A DNA stretch of 64,000 nucleotides, from the NCBI GenBank assembly GCA_037576215.1, contig JBANDB010000007.1, positions 2,697,001 through 2,761,000 of the forward strand. The letters are read 5' to 3'. A program made the position numbers and the translations under genes. This DNA is from Armillaria gallica (taxonomy: Eukaryota > Basidiomycota > Agaricomycetes > Agaricales > Physalacriaceae). This document shows positions 32,972 to 42,774 of this stretch, in pieces; the stretch's first letter is position 1, and each line of letters opens with the position of its first letter. The notes beneath the pieces were generated by a model that worked only from the letters and a program-made list of their open reading frames with translations, was not told the origin of the DNA and made no database searches.

Positions 32972-35900
32972 ATGGTAGATATCGCTTTCATCGGATCAAA
33001 GGTACGGTCATTCCTACTTTCACATCCGTGGTCTATCCCCTAAGCGGCATTATAATCTAGCTATCGAAATACTCAACCTACCTCCAGAATGGGATAAACG
33101 GTCGTATTATCTCAAGATCTTTGCGGGAAATGTCTACGAAAAGACTAAGACGTACAAGGTGAAGAAGAAAGACCGCGGGACAACCTCGACACCCAGATGG
33201 ACACTCGATCTGGATCTGTAAGGGCACCAACATACCACTTGAATCCTAGCTCATCGCATGTCCAGAAGAGGCATCAACGAATCTGAGAGATTTCAGGTAG
33301 AAGTATACTGCCGTCGGGGCAAGGGAGAGTATCAGTGCCTCGGCTTTTGTGGAGCGTCGACCCAGGATGTTTTGATTGGTGAAACGGACAGTGAGTATCT
33401 GTAACCTGCATTGTTAGTTTGGCCTCGGTATCTAAAATTTGGTGCCAGTTATCGCCGTGGCCATCAGCAGCAACTCTTCCTGCCCCAACGTCTCTGTAAA
33501 GATCTTCAGGGAAGGTGCCTCCGACCACTCTGCGATCGCACAATCGGCAAGTGAGGACCTAGACATGTCGGCCGCGCCCCAGAGCGGTCCATCGAATATC
33601 GTGGATCCCGAAAGTCAGGATACCTCAGTGTTGTCGGGTCTGGAGCCCGAGGAAATCCCTGTGAGGTCCGTGGAAGATTATTGTGCAGCTGCAGGAAGAG
33701 TCGTTGAGGAAACCGTCGAGCCTACTGAACCCCCTGGGTGGATCTCCACATTGATTGACGGTATTGATACTGTGAAGGGAATGATCGATGCAGTCAAGGA
33801 CGTGAGCAGGTTCCTTACGATCGATTTCTGGATTCTAATCCAGCACCGTCAGCTACATCCTGCTGCCGCAATAGCTTGGGGCATTGTTTCTTCTTGTGTT
33901 AATGTCAGTGTTAGCCTTCTTGGGAGCAGGAAGACTAGTTGACCATGTGCGGATAGGTCTTGAAACAAACGACAGAACGAGATAAAACCGTACTTCGACT
34001 GTACAAAGCTATGATCACGGCTTACAAGGAGGCGAGCGACGACCGCCTGCTATGGCAGCGAAAGCAGTTGGAGCCAATCTATAAAGCACTGTTCCAGACC
34101 ACGAATGAGTGTGGGATGCTCGTCATGAGATATACGAACAAAAACCGCGTTAGTACGTCCATCATTCATTTCGAAAGGGTAATACATCTAAGACCGATTT
34201 TTAGGACGTTCCTTTTCTCTGGACGTCTCTCAGAAAGCAGAAGAATTCATTCAAGGGTTTTCAATTTTACGGGAGCAGTTAGATTCGGGCGTAGCAAAGG
34301 ACGTCCTAGTCGTGACATTGGGTGTCAGAGCCCGTGTTGATATACTTAGTATGTCTCTTCGATTGGTTCAGAAATGCGCTCTAAACCCAATCTGAGCAGG
34401 CATGCGGATGTCACTTTGGCAGGACCTAAAGCCCGCAAAGGAGCTTGGTCCCAAATCTACGTGCATGCCCAGTACACGCCTGGAAACAATCAATGCCTTG
34501 TCTGCATGGATCATGGAATGCAACGACAACGTCCTTTGGTGTAGTGGTCTGGCGGGGACGGGCAAAAGCTCGGTTGTCGGCACCCTGTGCGACCTTCTAA
34601 GCTTTCATCTGAGTAGCTGTAGTCAGCTTGCTGCTTTCATTCGTTACGACAGGACTGAATACCGGAACTCGTCAGAACTCATCACGTCCATTGCCTACTC
34701 TTTGGGCATGTTCGATCAGCGCATAGGCAATGCCATCGCTAATGCTTTGACTGCATCTCGTGCCGCACTTAAAATGCCAGCATCCAAATCACGTACCCAG
34801 TTTCGACTTCTCTTGCAGGAGCCATTGGAAACGCTTCGGGAATTACGGGATGAGGGGCCTTTGGTTATCATCATTGACGGTCTCGATGAAAGCGATGTGT
34901 CGGAAGATTTGCTGGAAGTGCTTGCAGAAGGGTTTGGGCCAACACTGCCATTCATGCGGCTCATTGTATCCAGCCGGCCTGAGGAAAAAATTTCTCGTGT
35001 TTTTAAGAAACGCCAGCGTGGACTCCATCACTATCCATTGGATACATCCACGGATGAGGTGAAAAACGACATACGGCACTTCATTCAGCAAAGGTTTGCC
35101 AGCATCGAAGACAAGAGTGTCTGGGGCATATACAATGAGCAAGATGTTGTCACTCGGCTGGCTGAGCGGGCGAGCGGGCTGTTCATATGGGCAGCCACAG
35201 TCTGCTCATTCTTGTGTACTTTTCCCAGTCTTCAAAGGCTCGAGGCGTTACTCGGAACTACGATTCCAGCAGATGCAATGGAGGCTCTGACGATACTATA
35301 TCAAACCGCGCTGGAGACCATCGTGTCGGAAGTATATGGAAGGAAGGAAAATATCCGACGATGCATTCGTGCAGTATTAGGCGCCCTGATTGTTCGCAAG
35401 GACAACATGACGATGTCTATGCTTCCTGAGCTTGTTCTGCAAGCAGGAGACCCTTCAGCGCAATACATCATTGACAAATTAGGGAGCGTGGTACAAGAGA
35501 GAAAGGGGAGTCTGGAGCTTATACACAAATCCTTCGATGACTTTCTCCGGGATCATGGCAGATGTGGTGATGGATGGTTCATAGATGTCAAGGAACATGA
35601 AAAGGAGCTTGCTCGGCGGTGTGTGTTATCCTTGACGATGTTTTTGGAAAAATGGATGCCACGCTATGATCACCTTGAGAAGGATCATGCACAGCACGGT
35701 CTTTGGGTACCGTTCTGTTTCAGAGAGGAGGTGCAGACTCCGCACCATGTTGTATTGTCCGAGGGAGAAAGCTACGCTGTGGAAGTTTTCAGGCATCATC
35801 TCGACATGGTGATTGAACTTGGGATTGACTCTTACCGTTCCTTGTTTGAGTGTTACTTCTTACTCTGGGTCGAAATCCTTGATGCATTCATAAAATGTTG

Positions 35901-37421
35901 TCACGATCCAAAATGTTTCGCTGGCATTTACGAGGCATTCTTCAAGATAATTCCCCTGGTCAACGTAAGTTTCGTCCTCTATATCATCAATATACACAAC
36001 CTCATTGTTGCTTCCATCTAGGCTGAAGTTACAGACCAAAGCCTTCGCACATATGTTTATCATGCCTTCTCATTCTTCAAGCGTATCTACTCATCGTTAT
36101 CGTACACATCAGTGCATAATGGGATACGCTTGTCACCCTCCGACAACTTCATTTGCAGAGACAGGGAAGGCTGTGGTATCGGTGCCCCTTTTGACAAGGA
36201 ACGCCTGCTAGCTGTTATATTTTGGGGTGCAGGCGGCGGTCAGAGCTTGTCTGTATTTCAAAGCTCTCGCTATATTCGATCTGAGTCCACGACACCCGCT
36301 AGTGCCCGACATTCTGTTGACAGTCCTGTGCTGTTCAATGTTGACACAGGGAAGATAGCGGAACCGACATCTGCATTGATACTTTACTTTCCCGATTTGC
36401 ATTTACCATCCTACGTTGACATTTCCTATGAGCAGATGGATGCCAGTGTTCAGATCATCAGGCTCATGGGATTGCCGTATGAGTTCGACTTCTCTCGTCT
36501 TAATGGTATACAATACGAAGTCATTGAAAGGCGTGACACCCTTGATGACGATTGGGGCCATAGCACTGACAGCGATGACAACATGACCATGTTCATCTCT
36601 ATTGTCAATACTCAGACCTCTCACTGCGACAATTACCTGTTTCTCGGGTGGAGCGAGGACAGTTGCGATATAGTTCAATATGCACAGGGATTTTTCATTG
36701 TTGATAAGGATTTAGGTTTGATGTTTAAAGTTGAGCCAGGTACTACTGCTGGTACCAAGAAATGGATAACCCTGGAGGACCGCGAAAATATCCATGGGTT
36801 CACTGTCATGGAAGATGGATCTAGGTTACTAGGATGGACGGTAGCCGCAGACATGATATTGTTACGAGAGTGGGAAACGTCAACGGGTACTCTGCGCTCT
36901 GACCGCATACACGGCAGGTTATAGTCTTCGTCATCTTTACAACAATATTGACCATTTGGGATACAGATTTTCCTGGTTTCAAAGCAGATGCCGAGTGGAT
37001 TTATGCCATTATGCGTGATCATGGTAAAGTTAACCCTATTCGTTGCCAAATGTCGCCCGACGGCTCGAAGGTCGCCATCACTGATGAGGCAAGGTCGCAA
37101 ACATGCATATTGGGAGTCACGTCCGGATCTGGTAAGGATAACATCACGGAGCCTGTAGAAGTCGTTGAAGATGTGTACGACTTGGCGTGGTTTCCTGATA
37201 GCAAGAGATTTGCCTACATTCGAGATTGGGAACAAAAAGACAGTACAAAGTGGTGGTCGTGGGATGTTGTTGTTCGATGTCCTGCGAGCAGACAGAGCAC
37301 AACGATTCACCGTTCGGAAGGCCCCGTTAATCACCGTCGAATATTTGTCACTGCCGATGGGCGTAGGCTTATTACTCAGGACAGCGAATCATTCATGACA
37401 TGGAACGTTTCGGATTTATAG
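32972..37421 (+). CDS. NLR2: C2-helical-NACHT-propeller receptor-like protein, chimeric
   Basis: Exons: 32972-33001, 33045-33217, 33266-33390, 33449-33801, 33853-33903, 33957-34152, 34205-34348, 34400-35964, 36022-36886, 36967-37421. They total 3957 nt and 1318 residues, open throughout, with the same phases as NLR1. C2-like domain about 11-109; helical region about 228-357 (LHPAASIAWG; VLKQTTERD). NACHT from about 358 has Walker A GLAGTGKSS at 407-415, Walker B LVIIIDGLDES, and sensor LIVSSRPEEKI. The propeller-like end includes SPDGSKVAI and WFPDSKRFAYIRDW. Exons 1-2 are near-identical to NLR1 and exons 3-10 are closest to NLR3, so it is probably a gene-conversion product. It converges with an rps6 remnant. 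Activity as a NTP-driven defence or incompatibility switch is inferred from the family. Confidence 0.86.
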
Positions 37422-37690
37422 AAGATTCGTCTGTATTCAATATTGTAGGATACATCTGCCCCGCTCGGGCTCCCCTGGCACTACGATTCGAAAATCATTG
37501 AGCGCCAATCAACATTCAAGCGTTACGAAACAAACCATACCGAAATTCAAGTTCAATTGAATCGAACACTGTCTACTGAACTTAGAAGACGACGATTGCA
37601 GTTAGTAGTTCATCAGAAGGCATACGGATAACATCATAGCATAGATACACCCAGGATCGCAGTGCCAAGCTCTCGTTGTATTGCACAAGT
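37422..37690. other. Intergenic region downstream of NLR2
   Basis: No gene. Contains ATACACCCAGGATCGCA (near 37646) shared with the other NLR 3' flanks; likely the 3' ends of both converging genes. Confidence 0.4.
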
Positions 37691-37699
37691 AGTTACCAA

Positions 37700-38440
37700 A
37701 GTTTAAGCAATGGCTGTCCTAAGTAGTGTATAAGCACAAGGAAACATGAGATGAGGTAAGAAACAAACTTATGGTCTGGTGCTTTGATGGCAGCAACCTT
37801 GGCCTTCTTTTCAGAGACGCGCTTGGCAATGAGAGCGCTAAGAGATGGATTGGCGAGAAAACAGAAGCAGAAACAGAATACTCACTCATACTCAGACTTC
37901 TGCTCCTTCTGGTGCTCCAATTTTCTGCGCTTGATGGAGCGGGGGTGACGACAGCTCTGGAAACGGATTGGAGTAACAAGACGCTGAATCTTGGGAGCCT
38001 CTTCACGTTCTCCTTCTTCCCGCTCTTCACCTCCCGACAGATAACATGCTTGCGGACATCATCCTCCTTGGACAAGTTAAACATCTTGTGGATGTTCGTC
38101 GCCCGCTTGGGACCGAGACACTTGGGGGGGAGGATAGTGTCGTTGAGGCCGGAGATTTCTGAATTCGCGTCAGCACAAGTAGAAAATAAAGATAAAACTG
38201 AACACACCAGCTTCGCCCTGCTTCACGACGACCAAACTCAACACAGTGATATCCGGCCCAACTATGCATCCATGGACATACTTTCGCTTCCTCTCACCCG
38301 TTCGGCGAGTGACCGTCGGCCAATAATAAACGGACACGGTAGGGTAGGAGGACACCCTGCTTCATCGGGAAACCCTAATAATTTCTTCCAGTAATCCGGA
38401 AAACCCATTCCTTGAGCTCATCAGGAATGCTTCGACCTAA
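37700..38440 (-). pseudogene. rps6: Ribosomal protein eS6 remnant downstream of NLR2
   Basis: Most complete eS6 remnant. Minus-strand pieces in order: [57 protein letters not shown], then an intron-like gap. [39 protein letters not shown] and a final [21 protein letters not shown] exon follow. A stop after the ITG segment, a frame change after the DGHS segment and a frameshift after EVKSGKKEN break it. The first exon is absent. It is close to the 62.3 kb copy. Confidence 0.78.
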
Positions 38441-39975
38441 GGCGTTGGGATGCTATTAGCATAGGCATACTTGCTTTTTGAGTCTGACCGCTAGGACCGC
38501 TGAGAAGGAAAGAAGAAGAACGAAGCCAGTGGTTCACGGGAGAGGCAGGTCGGCGTGCGGACCGGATGAACCCGGGCTGGTTTTCTTTGGCATCCCGTTT
38601 CTTCAGCACTCATTTACAGAGTACGCCAGCCTCTGCTTTACTGTGACACGCTCGAATTATTGTTCGAGCGAGTGCGAGGTTCGTTCCTCTGTTCTGGCAT
38701 CGATGTACAACACCGTGACTGGAGATAATCCTCTGCGACGATATTACACTTTCAACATGTCCTCCTTCTTTTCTCAGGCTGCTCCTGCCGCCATACCCTC
38801 GGACCTGGTCAGCGGTCGTTGATGTCCGGCGACTTATTGGTAATGCGCCTGCCTAGTATGCGTTATGGAAAATCTGGACAATTTCGGACCTAAAGGTCAC
38901 CGATGCTTAGCGCTTAGCGCTCATGGTTCCGTTCCAGCGAGCGAGTCGAGTCCGGACGAATCATCAATGTTCCAGTGTCGTGCCTTGCGCCTCGTACAGC
39001 TTCGAACCCGCTTTCCTTCATTGTATCTGTCGCTCAGGCGTTTCTCGGTTCTCGATTTCTCTCTTCTGCTCTTTATCCATAGCCTTGACAAGATGGTTTG
39101 CATGTTGACCTTCCTCGTCGAGGAGCCGGATTGCTCTCATTGCTTCTGGCCTGTGTAACCTTCTCTTTTAGACTCGTTTGCGATGTAAAGTATCTGGACT
39201 AAGAAGAACAGCTGCAAGACTTTGACGGGAAGGCGACACAATACCGGTGAGTACAGTTCACCATAACCGCGTTTGATGCCTAATAAATGGTAGCCGGTCA
39301 AGATACCGATACTCGAATACGTGAAAAGCGGAATGTGCTACAGTAGGACGAATACGTGACAAACCAGAGTCTGCCTGCCAATTATATATGCTGTCAGTGC
39401 ATACTTCTGCTGCGAACGCCGATGCGACGCTTCTGTAAGCAACAATATTACGAGTATAGCCTGGATTTCGACGCACATATGCTCTCCCAACACGGCGTTA
39501 GAGTCATTCTCTTTTCCTGTAAAGACCTCAAATATCTCAGTGCTTTCCTCAATACGACGATGACATATATCCTTTCCCGAATGAGGTACGTAGCATTTCG
39601 AAGCGTGCGAGATGGAAATTTGAGTACGGAGATTATTTTCGCAGTTAATCCCCTTTAAGCACGGTAGTATAACGCCGCGTTTCATCTTTGTTGCACCTTG
39701 TCCGCGTGTATTCGATTCTCGACGGCGAAGAACTGTTTTCTTGTAATCGACAGCTTAGCGCTACCACGTACCACGAAGGGAGTCTCAAGGATTCTCTTTG
39801 ACCACTCTGTTTCCAGAAGCAAAAAAATTGTATTAAAATGCAATTATCTCGTGGTAGGACTTGAGCTAGCTAGATATACTGACCGTACCAATATACCAAT
39901 AGAGAGTAAGTGTTCGCATTCGTTGATATCACTCAAGTGACGGCAAGGCTCGGACAAGTACATGAATGTTTTTGA
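38441..39975 (+). repeat. Block P6
   Basis: Same order as P1, with the clean stretch 39356-39658 (100 codons, ending SRMR at a GTACGT donor). Copies of this stretch in P1 and P8 read in shifted frames. It leads into cassette 4. Unknown protein family. Confidence 0.45.
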
Positions 39976-40023
39976 ACCCCCAAACTTCAAAGCGGTGTAC
40001 TGGAAGAATAACGCGCAGTGAAG

Positions 40024-40153
40024 AAAAGGGAACGAAGACACAACATACGCCCTCTCGACTACCAAGAGGGCGTATGGCGCGACCTCTCTCGCTGAGAATG
40101 GAACCCAACACGAGCAAGCGACGTAGATGCTTCGCCAGTACGCCACCAGAGAG
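40024..40153 (-). ncRNA. tRNA-like unit A, cassette 4
   Basis: Minus strand: CTCTCTGG/GAGAGAGG acceptor sides, A-box-like TGGCGTACTGGCG, loop TCTACGT in a stem with one mismatch (AAGCA/CGCTT), B box with one change (GGTTCCATTCT). Hairpin pairs 13 of 14. TTTT at 40027-40024. Upstream element near 40194 split by a small insertion. Confidence 0.52.
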
Positions 40154-40459
40154 TTGTTACTACTGTAACGGGTTTTACTGTGAGCCGACCATTTTTTATG
40201 TAAGTAAACGGTGCGTAGCTCATTGAGGATACATTGAAGAGAGAGTCGCTGCCGCTGAGTTACACTGATTCTCTGGAGGAATCACCGGGGGAGTGGAAGC
40301 CTGCATACGAGAGCCGAAGAAGAACTGGAATTCACAGGACGAAATGAATAACGAGAATCTGGAATGTGTATATACTGACAGACAAATAAATGAGCTAGAT
40401 GTGACAGGAGAAATTACCATCAAAGGCATCGAATCCGGGAGGAAGTGACTCTTCGAAGC

Positions 40460-40558
40460 AAAAAGTTTCGCAACGCACACCCTTGGGAGGGCGTGTGCTC
40501 CGATCTCTCTGGCTGGGAGTCGAACCCAGCCTTCGCAGCCCGATATGCCAACAGAGAG
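40460..40558 (-). ncRNA. tRNA-like unit B, cassette 4 (deleted middle)
   Basis: Minus strand: CTCTCTG/CAGAGAG acceptor, B box GGTTCGACTCC in a six-pair T stem GCTGGG/CCCAGC. About nine bases of the D/anticodon region are missing compared with cassette 2. TTTTT at 40464-40460. Upstream TTTACCTAAAC near 40603. Confidence 0.5.
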
Positions 40559-40907
40559 CTGGGTATATCCAGCGTCGCCAGGCCCATATCGCCGTGGTGA
40601 TTGGTTTAGGTAAATGGATCCGCGGATGCGAAGTGCACTGTATGCGGCCTCGGGAGGCTGCAGCGTATATGTATCTTGAATCGATGGTCTACAGTCGCAG
40701 TTGTCCTCACTTGAAGAAAGCGCCGCATATGGTTAGCAGATAGAAAATGAATAGAGACCATTTGCGTCACACGAGAAATCGACAGGTGTGAGGCCGACGA
40801 TGGAAATGAGTAGGGAGGTTCAGAAAGAACGACCAAGTACGAAGACTTGCCCGGGATTACGGGGGTAGCCAGTGTTCCCAATGATCAGGACAGAAGAAGC
40901 CTGATGC

Positions 40908-41012
40908 AAAAGCTCCACGACATACGCCTTCCCATGAAGGTGTGTGGTGTGATCTCTCCCGCAGGGAACCGAACCCAGCGACGAGGACAGTTCTCCGAGA
41001 AGCCATCAAAGA
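40908..41012 (-). ncRNA. tRNA-like unit C, cassette 4 (decayed)
   Basis: Minus strand: CTCTTTGATGGC, then a shortened middle, B box GGTTCGGTTCC, short hairpin, TTTT at 40911-40908. The Copia element is inserted 21 bp upstream of its 5' end, splitting it from its upstream flank. Confidence 0.42.
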
Positions 41013-41033
41013 GTCAATGCGGATCCTACAGTG

Positions 41034-41236
41034 TGTTGAAGTAGTAGTACGACGCCCTTCATGTCAACCTTACATAATCGTAGCTAGCAAATATCGGAGA
41101 TTGAAGGTCAACGCTCTTTAGCTTCTTGACCTTCGTCTCCAGGTATGTATTACTTACTATCTAAATACAATATAGCTTCTTGACCTTCGTCTCCAGTCTG
41201 GCTTATACTCGCTGCGCTAATAACCTGCTCTCAACA
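41034..41236 (+). repeat. Left LTR of the Copia element
   Basis: TG..CA ends. Contains an exact 24-bp direct repeat (41119-41142 and 41173-41196), 54 bp apart, also present in the right LTR. Provides the promoter for the element. Confidence 0.93.
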
Positions 41237-41250
41237 GGTTATGGGCCCCG
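41237..41250 (+). promoter_or_regulatory. Primer-binding site
   Basis: GGTTATGGGCCCC directly follows the LTR. It matches the anticodon-region type of site known from Drosophila copia, where a half-molecule of initiator tRNA-Met primes minus-strand synthesis, rather than the 3' CCA end. Confidence 0.7.
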
Positions 41251-41427
41251 CGCCTTACTAAGCAAAAAAGACCTTTTTTCGTTCCCTCTCGCGAACCCGT
41301 TTATTTGACGTCGACGTCTCGCTCACGGCCTCCCAAGGGACATCAATATCCATTCGGAAGTCGCACCAGTTCCTATCACAAGCCGTTGCATTCTCATCAA
41401 CCCCGGTCTTCTTATTCCCACACCACG

Positions 41428-42774
41428 ATGCTCGACTCAGACGCTGACTCCACCAAGCGGGGATTCCCTAATCTCCATGCCGACAACTGGAATCAGTTTG
41501 CGCCCTCCTTTGAAGCCTACATGTGCATCAAGGGGCTCTTTGGCCACTTCGATGGCACTGAAGACCCACCAGAGCAGGTGGACCCTGACGACCCCTCGAA
41601 GGCCGAGAAGAAGGAGATGAAGGCGTACCTGCAGGATCGTGCTTCCGCAGCGGGATATCTTTGGCTTTGCATTGATGAATCACAGCGCGCTCACGTTGGT
41701 CTCCTTAGGGGAAAGCCCGAAGCGATGTGGTCCAAACTGAAGGACATTCACCAACAGCAAAAACCAGGTACCCGATTCAATGCCTATGACATCCTATTCA
41801 GCATTCGAAAGGATGATGATGAGTCCCTCTCAACTCTTGTTGGATGTGTCTCGAGAGCCATGCAGGATATCAAAGCTCTTCGCCCCGAAAAATTCACCAT
41901 CAACCAACTTGACGATGAGCTTCAATCTATGGCCCTTATCCGTGCCCTTCCATCTGACTTTGACAATTTCGTGTCATCTATTCTCCTGCTCCATTCCCTC
42001 AGTCTCGACAAACTCGTTGCTGCCTTTCACACTGAGGAGACACAGCGCCGTTCTCGTGACACCACCTCAGCAACATCATTCAAAGCGACTGCAGCAAAAG
42101 TCCAGGCTGCCCTTGTGGTGCCATCTGATGCTGTCTGCAGCTGGTGCACTAATCCTGGACACACTGAGAACCAGTGCTTCAGCAAGAAGAAGGCCCAGGA
42201 ACGAGCTGCACAGCGTGCCCAAGAACGTCAGGCTGCTAGAGGAGGCAAGAAAGGAAGGGAAGCAAAGGCAGAGAAGTCCAACATTGCAGAGGAGACTGCC
42301 AGCCAAGCGAGTATTGATCCTTTGTCCCCAGCATCATCTAATTGGAATATGGATACAGGCACTTCATCTCACATGAGCCACCGTCGTGACTGGTTCCATG
42401 TCTGGACACCGCATGTTGTTCCGATTCGACTAGCAGATAATTCAGTCATCTACTCAGCAGGTATGGGGACGGTTGTGTTTGAGCCAAAAGATGAAGATGG
42501 AAAGGTTGGCGAGGCTGTTGAGTTCCAAGATGTACTGCATGTACCTGATCTGCGCAATAATTTGCTTTCACCCTTTCATCTCACACACCATAAGGGATAC
42601 AAGATCAGCATAGCTGGATCATCAGTTCAATTCTTTCAAGACAAGGTGCTCCATTTCTCAGCCACTGTCAATGATAACAACATTGGATACCTTAATGGTG
42701 TTACTCGCATCTTGAGACCAGTAACGTCAAATGCTGCTAGCACCTGCCCACTTGATGTAACTCTATGGCATTGA
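41428..42774 (+). CDS. Copia gag-protease part of the polyprotein, ended by a TGA
   Basis: First ATG in frame is at 41428, giving MLDSDADSTKRG and 448 residues. Gag (UBN2-like) motifs run through about residue 225. A zinc knuckle of form CX2CX4HX4C (CSWCTNPGHTENQC) is near 238-251. An aspartic protease motif WNMDTGTSSHM follows near 308-318. The frame ends in the pre-integrase region at LWH followed by TGA (42772-42774). The next ORF continues in the same frame, and the residue at this point in relatives is usually R, so CGA to TGA is the likely change. An upstream open stretch from 41305 lacks an ATG. Confidence 0.85.
   Translation: MLDSDADSTKRGFPNLHADNWNQFAPSFEAYMCIKGLFGHFDGTEDPPEQVDPDDPSKAEKKEMKAYLQDRASAAGYLWLCIDESQRAHVGLLRGKPEAMWSKLKDIHQQQKPGTRFNAYDILFSIRKDDDESLSTLVGCVSRAMQDIKALRPEKFTINQLDDELQSMALIRALPSDFDNFVSSILLLHSLSLDKLVAAFHTEETQRRSRDTTSATSFKATAAKVQAALVVPSDAVCSWCTNPGHTENQCFSKKKAQERAAQRAQERQAARGGKKGREAKAEKSNIAEETASQASIDPLSPASSNWNMDTGTSSHMSHRRDWFHVWTPHVVPIRLADNSVIYSAGMGTVVFEPKDEDGKVGEAVEFQDVLHVPDLRNNLLSPFHLTHHKGYKISIAGSSVQFFQDKVLHFSATVNDNNIGYLNGVTRILRPVTSNAASTCPLDVTLWH

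Noticed and set aside
37719..38207. Functional eS6 (rps6) gene
   Set aside because: Frameshifts, an internal stop and loss of the first exon are visible; the other copies are also broken.
41119..41196. A 33-nt intron within the LTR between the two 24-bp repeats (GTATGT..TATAG)
   Set aside because: Too short for an intron in this genome and explained by a tandem repeat inside the LTR.
41305..41427. Starting the Copia polyprotein at 41305
   Set aside because: The codon there is TTG; the first ATG in frame is 41428 and the upstream stretch is leader sequence.
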